From NCBI RefSeq assembly GCF_038007285.1, contig NZ_JBBOWX010000001.1, positions 3,489,501 to 3,553,500 on the forward strand: a DNA stretch of 64,000 nt, read 5' to 3'. The notes under the pieces are model-generated. The model worked only from the letters and a program-made list of their open reading frames with translations, had not been told where the DNA came from and did not search any database. The stretch's first letter is position 1; every line of letters begins with the position of its first letter. Positions 8,901 to 17,083 of this stretch are shown one piece after another. The position numbers were made by a program, and so were the translations under genes. The DNA comes from Sporosarcina sp. FSL K6-3457 (GTDB lineage Bacteria; Bacillota; Bacilli; Bacillales_A; Planococcaceae).

Positions 8901-10103
8901 TTGGGAAGAGTAGTTGGAACAGTTGCGAGAGGCCTACGTTGTCCTATTATCAATCAGGGGGACAATATCGAAGACATCGTTGTAGAAAGTGTATTAAAAG
9001 CCTCGGAGGTTGAAGGCTTTCAAATTAATGATAAAGATATTGTTTCCATTACAGAATCTATCGTTGCCCGCGCGCAAGGGAACTATGCAACCATCGATCA
9101 TATTGCCAAAGATATTCACGCTAAATTCGGAGACGACACAATCGGTGTCATTTTCCCAATTTTAAGCCGAAATCGTTTTGCAAACTGTCTTCGTGGTATC
9201 GCCAAAGGGGCTAAGAAAATTATCGTCATGCTGAGCTATCCATCTGATGAAGTCGGTAACCACCTGATCAGCCTGGATCTTCTTGACGAAAAAGGCATTA
9301 ACCCATGGACGGATGTACTCACAGAGCAAGAATTCCGCCAACATTTTGGCTACCAAAAGCACACATTCACAGGCGTCGACTATATTGACTACTACAAATC
9401 ATTAGCTGCAGAATTCGGTGTTGAATGTGAGATTATCTTCTCTCAAAAACCAAAAACAATTTTACAATATACGAAGAACGTTTTAACATGTGATATTCAC
9501 ACACGTTTCCGTACAAAGCGTATCCTAGAAGAAAACGGCGCTGAAAAAGTGTACACGCTGGATGATATTTTATCAGAATCAGTAGACGGTAGCGGCTATA
9601 ACGAAGAATACGGTCTGCTTGGTTCAAACAAATCAACGGATGACGGCGTTAAGCTGTTCCCACGTGACTGCCAACCAGTCGTTGACAATATTCAACGTAT
9701 GTTACTTGAGAAAACAGGTAAAGTAGTGGAAGTCATGGTCTACGGAGATGGCGCATTCAAAGATCCAGTCGGCAAGATTTGGGAACTCGCTGATCCAGTC
9801 GTTTCTCCTGCTTACACACCTGGACTTGCAGGTAAGCCAAACGAAGTAAAATTAAAATATTTAGCAGACAACAACTTTGCAAACTTACGCGGTGAGGAGC
9901 TAAACAAAGCGATCTCGGAATTCATCGATAACAAAGATGAGGACCTCACTGGTTCAATGGAAGCGCAAGGGACAACACCACGTAAACTAACAGACCTCAT
10001 TGGCTCTCTCTCTGACCTAACATCAGGCAGCGGAGATAAAGGGACGCCGATTGTCTTTATCCAAGGGTATTTTGATAACTTTACGAACACGTCTGTTGAT
10101 TAA
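8901..10103 (+). CDS. CofE-like (F420-0:gamma-glutamyl ligase family) protein
   Basis: A 400-residue protein starting at TTG 8901, eight bases after AAGGAG. The N-terminus (RGLRCPIINQGDNIEDIVVES) resembles the CofE family, where the homologous segment helps bind GTP, metal and substrate; later stretches include SITESIVARAQGN and VMVYGDGAFKDPVGKIWELADP, the latter typical of the family's substrate/metal region. True CofE adds glutamates to coenzyme F420, but Bacillales of this type are not known to make F420 and no other F420 gene is in the window. A different gamma-glutamyl acceptor is therefore plausible. It is divergent from a LysR gene. The last codons (T-S-V-D-stop) lie within the terminal inverted repeat of the element at 10089-10784, so the native C-terminus may have been replaced. 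Confidence 0.75.
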   Translation: MGRVVGTVARGLRCPIINQGDNIEDIVVESVLKASEVEGFQINDKDIVSITESIVARAQGNYATIDHIAKDIHAKFGDDTIGVIFPILSRNRFANCLRGIAKGAKKIIVMLSYPSDEVGNHLISLDLLDEKGINPWTDVLTEQEFRQHFGYQKHTFTGVDYIDYYKSLAAEFGVECEIIFSQKPKTILQYTKNVLTCDIHTRFRTKRILEENGAEKVYTLDDILSESVDGSGYNEEYGLLGSNKSTDDGVKLFPRDCQPVVDNIQRMLLEKTGKVVEVMVYGDGAFKDPVGKIWELADPVVSPAYTPGLAGKPNEVKLKYLADNNFANLRGEELNKAISEFIDNKDEDLTGSMEAQGTTPRKLTDLIGSLSDLTSGSGDKGTPIVFIQGYFDNFTNTSVD

Positions 10104-10784
10104 CCATTTAATTGCATAAATCACAGGTAAGTAAAGGCTTGGAAACCACCTTTTTCATTGGACTATTTCCGGTCCGCTTTCGGCAACATATTTGCTACAT
10201 TATTACCGGAGTTACAGATGTGTCTAGCAATGACTTTGTCATTGCTAGACACATCTTTTTCGGTCATCCTGTTGCGAATAGTTGCCTGTCGCGTACCTAC
10301 AACGTTCAAGTGAAAAATGCAGCTGCTTGAAAAGAAAAGAATAGATGACTTTCTATAGGGGGTAAGTGCCCGAAGATGCAATTTCGGGCACTCTTGCACG
10401 TTGTATAAGATGTTCCCACTTTACTTTTAGCAAGTTTTATAAGAATGTGATACTTCCTAAAATAACAGTGAGAAGGGCCATGGTAAAAACTTCAGTCGCC
10501 AAAATTGTATCTTTGGCGGCTTTTATCCACGTAAAAAGCCAGCTATTCTTTCTTCCCTAAAAGCAGTAGCGCTTTGTGTATAAGTGTTTTTGGAGAGCGC
10601 TGGATGAACGACCACCATACGATTACCGGAAAAATGTATAGGGATGCGGCAAAGTCGCATCCCTATACATAAAACATAGCTCGGTAATCGTATAGAAGTC
10701 GTTCAATCTAAAGCGAAACCAAAGCTACTATACACAGAGTACCTAGTGTTTGATTAAGTTACTTTTTGGTAAATCAACAGGCGT
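10089..10784 (-). repeat. Hairpin-rich ORF-free element with terminal inverted repeats, copy A
   Basis: This 696-bp element is inverted relative to copy B (24006-24695). Its ends are ACGTCTGTTGATTAACCA (10089-10106) and, as reverse complement, ACGCCTGTTGATTTACCA (10767-10784), matching at 16 of 18 bases. Inside are hairpins at 10217-10255 (18-bp perfect stem, 3-base loop), 10366-10391 (GTGCCCGAA stem), 10497-10518, 10518-10540, and 10634-10670 (15-bp stem ATGTATAGGGATGCG) nested in a longer arm pair at 10607-10630 / 10682-10707. Long-range arms GGCAAC/GTTGCC enclose the first hairpin. No convincing coding frame was found. It fills the space between two convergent genes. It could be a non-autonomous transposon, a large structured RNA, or both. 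Confidence 0.8.
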
Positions 10785-10794
10785 GATTTTGCGC

Positions 10795-10828
10795 AAAAAA
10801 AGACTCCGAGCCACTATAGCCAGGAGTC
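10795..10828 (-). terminator. Terminator of the lipoprotein gene
   Basis: Arms GACTCC (10802-10807) and GGAGTC (10823-10828), with an inner GGC/GCC extension, are followed on the minus strand by seven T residues. A canonical intrinsic terminator 11 bases past the stop at 10839. Confidence 0.85.
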
Positions 10829-10838
10829 ATCAATCTAT

Positions 10839-11411
10839 TCATTCTTTTGGTCCATCAGGAATATGGTGCACGGATGATACTTTCCACTCGCCATCTTCCT
10901 TCATAAACACAGTCACTTGACGACCGCTTGGATTTGTTTCTAGGCCGGTGGACAATTGTTTATACGACATCTTCATATTTGCATATACTTGGGCTTCCTC
11001 ATCGGAATACTTAACAATTGTGACATTCGATACTTCATAATTCAAAGCGTACTCGCTAAACTGCTCTTCCATGAAAATACGTTCTTCCTCAATATCATAA
11101 GCATTTTTTGAAAGCATAGCCAAATGTCCATCTATGTCTTGTTCATTTAATGTATCGATATACATATTGAATGCAGATAAAACTTGGTCTTTCTCTTCTG
11201 TTGGTATACCCACAGCTTCTTCAATTGAGCCACCCATCATGTTGAAACCTACTTGCTTATCATCTACACCATGATCGATTGTCCCAAATCCTGCTACTGT
11301 TTCTCCATCATCGGCCGAGCCTGTGTTAGAAACTGTTCCCTCATCTTTATTACTACACGCACCCAACAGTAATAGCATTGACAGCATTGTAAAAGCAACT
11401 ATTTTCTTCAT
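10839..11411 (-). CDS. Lipoprotein with an NTF2-like C-terminal domain
   Basis: A 190-residue predicted lipoprotein. The signal peptide ends in the lipobox LLLGAC, so Cys19 would be lipidated and the protein held on the outer face of the membrane. An acidic, glycine-rich linker (about 22-70) precedes a globular part (about 75-190) that resembles NTF2/DUF4878-type folds often found in Bacillales lipoproteins: helical start with AFNMYIDTLNEQDI, then beta strands ending in DGEWKVSSVHHIP. No catalytic residues are evident. It lies just downstream of degU on the same strand, though a weak hairpin separates them. Function unknown; a role in sensing or surface maintenance is possible. Confidence 0.75.
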   Translation of the reverse strand: MKKIVAFTMLSMLLLLGACSNKDEGTVSNTGSADDGETVAGFGTIDHGVDDKQVGFNMMGGSIEEAVGIPTEEKDQVLSAFNMYIDTLNEQDIDGHLAMLSKNAYDIEEERIFMEEQFSEYALNYEVSNVTIVKYSDEEAQVYANMKMSYKQLSTGLETNPSGRQVTVFMKEDGEWKVSSVHHIPDGPKE

Positions 11412-11440
11412 TTTCTTCCTCCTTAGAAAAATACAGAATG

Positions 11441-11467
11441 AAAGGGCTCCTCCAAATGGAAGGCCCT
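11441..11467 (-). terminator. Weak terminator after degU
   Basis: Arms AGGGC and GCCCT with an inner TCC/GGA pairing lie 25 bases past the degU stop; the minus-strand tail is TTTCATT. The short stem makes partial read-through into the lipoprotein gene likely. Confidence 0.45.
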
Positions 11468-11492
11468 CTCAACTGAATTTAAATTACTTGAA

Positions 11493-12167
11493 TTACTTTA
11501 CTTCCACCCAACCATTTTTAATTGCTGTGACAACCGCTTGTGTACGGTCGTTAACAGCCATTTTTTGCAAAATACTTGAAACGTGGTTTTTGACCGTCTT
11601 CTCGGAGATGAACAGCGTTTCACCGATTGTCCGGTTACTTTGTCCATCTGTTAATAGCTGCAACACTTCACACTCGCGTTTTGTTAGCAGGTGGAAAGGT
11701 CGGCGGATATCATTTTGTTGGAATGATCCCTTATGCTCGCGTTCGCTCAAGCGACGAAATTCGCTAACGAGATTATGTGTCACTTTTGGGTGTAGGTACG
11801 AACCGCCTGTTGCGACAACTTTAATCGCTTGAACAATCGCATCCGCATCCATTTCTTTTAGCATATAGCCAAGTGCTCCTGTTTTCAATGCATGTGACAC
11901 GTAGGATTCATCATCATGAATCGACAGCATGATCACCTTTGCATCTGGATAGTCTTTAATCAGTTCTTCCGTTGCTTCGACACCGTTCATACGTGGCATA
12001 TTAATATCCATCAGAACAACATCAGGTTCAAATTGTGCATAGAGTCCTTTTACTTCGCTACCGTCATCTCCTTCGGCAACAACCTCAAAAGAATCTTCAA
12101 AATCAAGAATTCTCTTTACCCCTTCACGGAATAATTGGTGATCATCTACAATTAAAATTTTCGTCAT
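11493..12167 (-). CDS. degU: Response regulator DegU
   Basis: A 224-residue NarL/FixJ-type regulator. Receiver domain residues 1-120 carry acidic residues DD at 8-9, phospho-acceptor Asp54 in VVLMDINMP and lysine in YMLKEMD. The C-terminal LuxR-type HTH (about 155-220) has [12 protein letters not shown] and [17 protein letters not shown]. Start ATG 12167 has GGGAGG eight bases upstream; the ATG six bases earlier is too close to it. It is downstream of degS in the same operon, as in other Bacillales. DegU typically switches between motility, competence and exoenzyme or polymer production according to its phosphorylation state. Confidence 0.95.
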   Translation of the reverse strand: MTKILIVDDHQLFREGVKRILDFEDSFEVVAEGDDGSEVKGLYAQFEPDVVLMDINMPRMNGVEATEELIKDYPDAKVIMLSIHDDESYVSHALKTGALGYMLKEMDADAIVQAIKVVATGGSYLHPKVTHNLVSEFRRLSEREHKGSFQQNDIRRPFHLLTKRECEVLQLLTDGQSNRTIGETLFISEKTVKNHVSSILQKMAVNDRTQAVVTAIKNGWVEVK

Positions 12168-12188
12168 GTTCATTTCCTCCCATTACAT

Positions 12189-13346
12189 CTAGTCAACAAT
12201 TAGTTCATTTCGCAGTGGAATCCGGAAATAGATTGTTGTACCATTCCCAATTGTTGAGGTAATTGTCATATCACCTTTCAGCAATTCTATCCGTTCTCGC
12301 ATTCCAATCAAACCAAACGATTTATCTCTCACTTCATTTTGATCGAACCCTCGTCCGCTGTCCTTGATGATAATATTCATTATATCGCGAAGCCATTCTA
12401 TTTTCACCCAAATATCCTTCGATTCTCCATGTTTTAGTGCATTTGATACCGATTCCTGCACCAAGCGGAAAATTGACACCTCATAATCTGATTTAAAACG
12501 GTGTTCTTGTCCATTATTTTGAAAATGAATTTCAATATCTTGCTCATATTCCTCTACTGTCGATAAATATTTTTTTAGCGTCGGAATCAAACCAAGATCG
12601 TCAAGCGCCATTGGACGAAGATCATAAATGATTCGACGGACCTCATAAAGTGCCCCCCTCACCATCTCTTTCAGATCTGTCAGTTCAAGCAAGGCTAGTT
12701 CTGGTCCTTTTTCATTAAATGTCTTTTCAATCAACCCAGAACGAATCATCACATTCGCTAACATTTGTGCAGGCCCATCATGAATATCACGTGAAATCCT
12801 TTTGCGCTCCTCTTCTTGCGCCTGAATGATACGGATACCAAATTCCTGTTTATGTCTGGCTGTTTCCAAAGCTTCTCCAACATCTTTTAAATCCATATTC
12901 AAATAGTTAATGACCGTTGTCACTTGATTGACAAGATGATTAGCCCTTTCAATCGTCTCTAGAAGAGCCTTAAGGCGCCTATCTAATTCATCTCGGCGAA
13001 TGCGTAACTGCTTCTCCTCCATCTGATTAATGGATAATCTAACAAGTAAATCATTCGCTACCTCATAAGATTCTCTGACCTGTGTCTCTGAATAATTCGT
13101 AAAGTTCTTTGAAACATCAGCAAGCCGTGTACGAGAATGGCGCGTCATACCTTCCAAATAATCACCTTCTGTTATTACCCGGGAAATATCAGCCTTGACC
13201 TCGGCTAGCTCATTTTGCATGTCTTCAAAGCTTTTGCGACTCTGTTCACTTATAATAAAGATATCGTTCTTTGATTGATCCATGACACGGACCATACTAT
13301 TGAAGATGGTTTCAAGCGTTTGGATGTCGATTGTATTTTCCTTCAT
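12189..13346 (-). CDS. degS: Sensor histidine kinase DegS
   Basis: A 385-residue soluble kinase without membrane segments, as expected for DegS. An N-terminal helical/coiled-coil sensor (about 1-175) precedes the HisKA_3 dimerisation helix with the phospho-acceptor histidine in RKRISRDIHDGPAQML. The C-terminal GHKL ATPase has VQESVSNALKHG (N box), DSGRGFDQ (G1) and FGLIGMRERIELL (G2). It is upstream of degU, separated by about 20 bases, and divergent from yvyE. The synteny degU-degS / yvyE matches B. subtilis. Confidence 0.95.
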   Translation of the reverse strand: MKENTIDIQTLETIFNSMVRVMDQSKNDIFIISEQSRKSFEDMQNELAEVKADISRVITEGDYLEGMTRHSRTRLADVSKNFTNYSETQVRESYEVANDLLVRLSINQMEEKQLRIRRDELDRRLKALLETIERANHLVNQVTTVINYLNMDLKDVGEALETARHKQEFGIRIIQAQEEERKRISRDIHDGPAQMLANVMIRSGLIEKTFNEKGPELALLELTDLKEMVRGALYEVRRIIYDLRPMALDDLGLIPTLKKYLSTVEEYEQDIEIHFQNNGQEHRFKSDYEVSIFRLVQESVSNALKHGESKDIWVKIEWLRDIMNIIIKDSGRGFDQNEVRDKSFGLIGMRERIELLKGDMTITSTIGNGTTIYFRIPLRNELIVD

Positions 13347-13501
13347 TCTATTTTCCTCCCGCCTGGAAAATCATGCAATAATATAAATAGTGTTATAAAA
13401 GTGTTGTAAGTATGATGAATTCCTTACACACTTCATTTAGTATATCATCATAAGAGCCATTAGATATTATAATTGTATTACAAGTGATGGAGGTGTCGCA
13501 A

Positions 13502-14134
13502 ATGCGAGCAGATTATTACACAGTGAAAAATTATGGTGAAAATGAATTGATTATCCAAAAATCAAAATTTCTTACTTATGTGAAGCGTGCAGAAACAGAA
13601 CAGGAGGCAATCGATTTCATTCAAGAAATCAAAAAAATGCATCACACAGCAACTCATAATTGTTCGGCGTATCTGATTGGTGAGCATGACAATATTCAAA
13701 AAGCGAATGACGACGGTGAACCGTCTGGCACGGCAGGGTTTCCCATGCTGGAAGTACTAAAAAAACAAGGCTTAAAAGATACAGTTGTCGTTGTGACACG
13801 CTATTTTGGAGGTATCAAGCTAGGTGGCGGTGGACTAATTCGCGCATATGGCCGCGCAACAACGGAGGGAATTGCCTCTACGGGCACGGTCTTACGGAAA
13901 CTTCACCAGGCAATGAAAGTGACCATCGATTATACATGGCTTGGGAAAGTCGAGAACGAAGTGAGACAATCTCCCTATCCACTAAAAGAAATTACCTATG
14001 CAGATGGTGTCAATCTTTTTATGTATGTACCAGTCACCGAGGTAGATCCATTCACAGTATGGATGACGGAACTAACAAATGGTCAAGCTAATATTCTGTC
14101 ACTTTCTAGCGAATTTCTCGAATTCGACACTTGA
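13502..14134 (+). CDS. yvyE: YigZ/IMPACT family protein YvyE
   Basis: A 210-residue protein of the conserved UPF0029/IMPACT family. The N-terminal domain has the signature SGTAGFPMLEVL and VVVTRYFGGIKLGGGGLIRAYG, and the C-terminal ferredoxin-like DUF1949 domain follows from about residue 135. Family members are implicated in translation-related stress responses in eukaryotes; the bacterial role is unclear. Start ATG 13502 follows GGAGGTG; the frame extends to GTG 13484 but lacks a ribosome binding site there. It is divergent from degS, as in related genomes. Confidence 0.9.
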   Translation: MRADYYTVKNYGENELIIQKSKFLTYVKRAETEQEAIDFIQEIKKMHHTATHNCSAYLIGEHDNIQKANDDGEPSGTAGFPMLEVLKKQGLKDTVVVVTRYFGGIKLGGGGLIRAYGRATTEGIASTGTVLRKLHQAMKVTIDYTWLGKVENEVRQSPYPLKEITYADGVNLFMYVPVTEVDPFTVWMTELTNGQANILSLSSEFLEFDT

Positions 14135-14312
14135 AATAGTATACGTTTTGCAAAATAAATAGTATAATAGGAAAGGTTGTAGTTTTTCGGCTGCAAGTAC
14201 TCGGTATCTCGTAACTCTGTCATGTTTGTAACAAATGACAAATTTCTGTGACTTATATGATCAGCTATGGAAAAAAGAAGTTGTCGCATAGCCGATTCCG
14301 GAGGAAGTTTGA

Positions 14313-15374
14313 ATGAAAAGAAAAGACTATAAAAAACAAAAAAAGTCGACTAGTAAGAAGCGGCTAGCTATGAAAGTTTCAATTTTGCTTACGCTATCAC
14401 TTTTTATCGTCGTTGTAGCTTACGGCGCCTCATTACAAAAAAAAGCAGCTAATGTAGTGGAAAATGCATATGAGCCTATTCCTGAAAGAGTGAAACCTGA
14501 GGTTCGCGAAGCAAAGGTAGAACCCAAACAGGACAATGTATCCATTCTATTCATCGGTGTTGATGATAGTGATCAGCGCAAACAAGGTGATAGCAACAGT
14601 CGATCAGATGCATTACTTTTCGCTACATTAAATCAGGAAGATAAATCTGTGAAACTTGTTAGTATTCCGCGGGATTCTTATGTACATATCCCCAAAGTAG
14701 GCTATAAGGATAAGATTACACACGCCCATGCATTTGGTGGAACGAGTGCAACAATCGATACCATTGAAGAGTTATTCGACGTTCCGGTAGATTACTACGT
14801 AAAAATGAATTTTAATGCTTTTATTGACGTAGTCGATGCACTTGGTGGAATTGAAGCCGAGGTCCCATACAATCGAATTGAAAAAGATGAGAATGATAAG
14901 AATACCATCCATCTAAAAAAAGGGCTACAGCACTTAGATGGTCGTCACGCACTTGCACTCGCCAGAACACGTAAACTCGATACAGATGTCGAACGTGGTA
15001 AACGTCAGCAAATGATTTTGCAATCGATCATGAAAGAGGCCGTCTCTGTTAAGTCGATTACGAAGTATGGTGATGTCATTGAAGCGCTCGGTGACAATAT
15101 GAAGACGGATATGACGTTTGATGAAATGAAATCGTTCTTGGAGTATGCCAAAGGGGGCTTGCCACAAGTCGACACCATTAGCTTGAAAGGCTATGACGAT
15201 ATGTCGACAGGTACTTATTATTGGAAACTCGATGAAACTGATTTGGCTGAAGTAAAACAGCTATTACAAGCACATCTAGAGCTCATTCCTAATTCATCTA
15301 ACCTAACGGATGGTCGTACAAACTTAACCGGCTCAGCAGCTGATGAAGCTTCCGAGGATTTTTATAATGAATAA
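14313..15374 (+). CDS. LytR-CpsA-Psr (LCP) wall polymer ligase, TagV-like
   Basis: A 353-residue membrane-anchored enzyme that transfers undecaprenyl-linked teichoic acid or similar polymers to peptidoglycan. A basic cytoplasmic tail and one transmembrane helix (about 22-43) are followed by the extracellular LCP domain (about 70-300), with conserved arginines in VSIPRDSYVHIP and ALARTRKLDTDVERGKRQQ and the aspartates in SRSDALL that bind the pyrophosphate and magnesium. The C-terminal tail is low complexity. Its place next to tagO and yvyE matches TagV (YvhJ) of B. subtilis. ATG 14313 follows GGAGGAAG. Confidence 0.88.
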   Translation: MKRKDYKKQKKSTSKKRLAMKVSILLTLSLFIVVVAYGASLQKKAANVVENAYEPIPERVKPEVREAKVEPKQDNVSILFIGVDDSDQRKQGDSNSRSDALLFATLNQEDKSVKLVSIPRDSYVHIPKVGYKDKITHAHAFGGTSATIDTIEELFDVPVDYYVKMNFNAFIDVVDALGGIEAEVPYNRIEKDENDKNTIHLKKGLQHLDGRHALALARTRKLDTDVERGKRQQMILQSIMKEAVSVKSITKYGDVIEALGDNMKTDMTFDEMKSFLEYAKGGLPQVDTISLKGYDDMSTGTYYWKLDETDLAEVKQLLQAHLELIPNSSNLTDGRTNLTGSAADEASEDFYNE

Positions 15375-15377
15375 AAA

Positions 15378-15420
15378 CAAAAGCGCAAGCGCCTGTCGCC
15401 CTAGGCGCTGGAGCCTAGAC
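15378..15420 (+). repeat. Short intergenic repeat, short form (GCGCAAGCGC family)
   Basis: AAAGCGCAAGCGCC followed by the hairpin CTAGGC-GCTGGA-GCCTAG. The same two ends flank about 75 extra bases in the copy at 44344-44464, so this looks like an internal-deletion form. It lies between the LCP stop codon and its terminator. Confidence 0.7.
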
Positions 15421-15446
15421 GCGAAATCTCTATTCCCTAAACAATC

Positions 15447-15479
15447 AAAAATACCAGGCCATGTGCCTGGTATTTTTTT
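15447..15479 (+). terminator. Terminator of the LCP gene
   Basis: Stem AAATACCAGGC / GCCTGGTATTT with a 5-base loop and seven T residues after it; canonical intrinsic terminator. Confidence 0.88.
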
Positions 15480-15502
15480 GTTACTTTCCCTACTCATAAA
15501 TA

Positions 15503-15550
15503 AAAAAAATCCGACCATACTACCTGAATGAGCTAGGTAGAGGTCGGATT
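15503..15550 (-). terminator. Terminator of tagO
   Basis: Arms AATCCGACC and GGTCGGATT with an inner CTACCT/AGGTAG pairing, followed on the minus strand by eight T residues, just past the tagO stop. Confidence 0.85.
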
Positions 15551-15555
15551 ATTAT

Positions 15556-16608
15556 TTATTTTCCTATCATGCGAACCAGATTCAACAATGGGCGGTAGTT
15601 CGTACCTGCAAGACCAATGACTTCAACAAATAACTCAATTGTAATGAGCATCACAACGATGAGTAAAATGGCCCCCCATACCGTTGCTTGTGAAAAGAGG
15701 ATTGCCGCAACACCGAATAAAATAGCGATTCCATAAATCACTAACACTGTTTGCCTATGAGAAAAACCTACACGTAGTAAACAGTGATGTAAATGCGATT
15801 TATCTGGCGCCATAATTGGTTGTTTTGTACGTATACGGCGAACAATCGCGAAAAAAGTATCAGAAATTGGAACACCTAACATAATAATTGGGATAATGAG
15901 TGATACAACCGCAACGTTTTTAAATCCTAGCAAAGCTAACACCGATATCATGAAGCCCAAGAATAATGATCCTGTATCCCCCATGAAAATTTTGGCCGGA
16001 TGGAAGTTATAAAACAAAAATCCGAATGAGCTTGCTGCAAGAATTGCTGCCGTTGCAGCAACAAACACGTTCCCCATGATCATGGCCATGACTGTAATGG
16101 TAATCAGTGCAATTGTCGATACACCGGCAGCCAGTCCATCCAAGCCATCGATTAAGTTAATGGCATTTGTAATACCAATAATCCAAATGATTGTGATAGG
16201 AATACTTAAATAACCAAAATTGACCTGTAGTTCAGTAAAAGGTACATTGATAACTTCGATTTGTAAACCGCCCCAGATTACAACAACAAAAGCTGCTGTC
16301 AGTTGGCCGGCAAGTTTTATTTTCGCAGTAATTTCAAACATATCATCCAAGAATCCCGTCACAATAATGATGAGGGCACCGATGAGAATGGCAGTAGAAT
16401 GTCCATCATCATCTACTGGTCTTAATATGAAGTAGCCAATCAGAAATGCACCAAATATCGCAAGACCACCTATACGCGGCATAACGGATGCATGTACTTT
16501 CCGGTAATTCGGATGATCCACCGCACCAATTCGGATTGCGAATTTTATGACGAGTGGAGTCAATAATATGGAGGCTACAAAAGCAGCAGCCATTGCAAGG
16601 AATAACAT
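15556..16608 (-). CDS. tagO: Undecaprenyl-phosphate GlcNAc-1-phosphate transferase TagO
   Basis: A 350-residue polytopic membrane enzyme that starts wall teichoic acid (and other undecaprenyl-linked glycan) synthesis by moving GlcNAc-1-phosphate from UDP-GlcNAc to undecaprenyl phosphate. It shows the polyprenyl-phosphate transferase motifs GFLDDMFEI (first acidic pair), NAINLIDGLDGLAAG, FMGDTGSLFLGF and the cytoplasmic histidine-rich loop KSHLHHCLLRVGFSHRQ. About ten to eleven hydrophobic segments cover the length. ATG 16608 has an AGGAAGG-like ribosome binding site. It converges on the LCP gene with terminators between them. Confidence 0.95.
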   Translation of the reverse strand: MLFLAMAAAFVASILLTPLVIKFAIRIGAVDHPNYRKVHASVMPRIGGLAIFGAFLIGYFILRPVDDDGHSTAILIGALIIIVTGFLDDMFEITAKIKLAGQLTAAFVVVIWGGLQIEVINVPFTELQVNFGYLSIPITIIWIIGITNAINLIDGLDGLAAGVSTIALITITVMAMIMGNVFVAATAAILAASSFGFLFYNFHPAKIFMGDTGSLFLGFMISVLALLGFKNVAVVSLIIPIIMLGVPISDTFFAIVRRIRTKQPIMAPDKSHLHHCLLRVGFSHRQTVLVIYGIAILFGVAAILFSQATVWGAILLIVVMLITIELFVEVIGLAGTNYRPLLNLVRMIGK

Positions 16609-16626
16609 GTCCTTCCTCCCTATAAT

Positions 16627-16820
16627 TAATTACGCCCCGGCGTAATTACGTCCGGATTTTTTTCGTGCAGGCTCGAAAACCTCACCTAAAAAAATCCATG
16701 ACATCCGCCGGAGGCTTTGTCTTCATACAGCAGGGATTGAACACATCCTGCACAGGAAATCAAACCGCATTCATCCCGCCACATATAGAGGTGGAATGTC
16801 TTCTGCTGGATGAAGACAAA
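16627..16820 (+). repeat. Hairpin-rich 194-bp repeat, copy 1
   Basis: Related to 58521-58712 in the same orientation. In order: hairpin TAATTACGCC/GGCGTAATTA; stem GGATTTTTTT (16654-16663) / AAAAAAATCC (16688-16697); conserved GACATCCGCCGGAGGC; inner arm TTTGTCTTCATACAGCAG (16716-16733); a conserved CATTCATCCCGCCAC block with a CCAC/GTGG hairpin; outer arm CTGCTGGATGAAGACAAA (16803-16820). The arm sequences differ from copy 2 but still pair. It lies between tagO and secA2, in a 475-bp gene-free stretch; the rest (16821-17083) should hold the secA2 promoter but shows no clear hexamers. No transposase; possibly MITE-like. Confidence 0.75.
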
Positions 16821-17083
16821 TCGTTAATTTATCAAATCAACAGTATTATAGCATGTTTGAATATAAAAAGCATACTACTAATCAATTAACTTCCTTGTTG
16901 CACTTCCCCATTGGTCTTATCTTTCCCTCTTCCTCCTCACCCTATCCTGTCCATTTAGTTCAATTGGGCATTGTTTCCCTTTGCCTTATATATGTAAATA
17001 TCAGCTTAAGGTAGTCATTTACCATTCTTTTTGATAAAATAGGAAGGGGTCCTTTAAAGGATAGAAAAAAGGAGCGTTCATTC

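Noticed and set aside
10163-10399. Minus-strand ORF inside copy A, similar to an ORF in copy B
   Set aside because: The two frames align at the protein level, but nucleotide differences fall on all three codon positions without third-base excess, hairpins cross the frame and no ribosome binding site precedes it. The similarity follows from shared element DNA.
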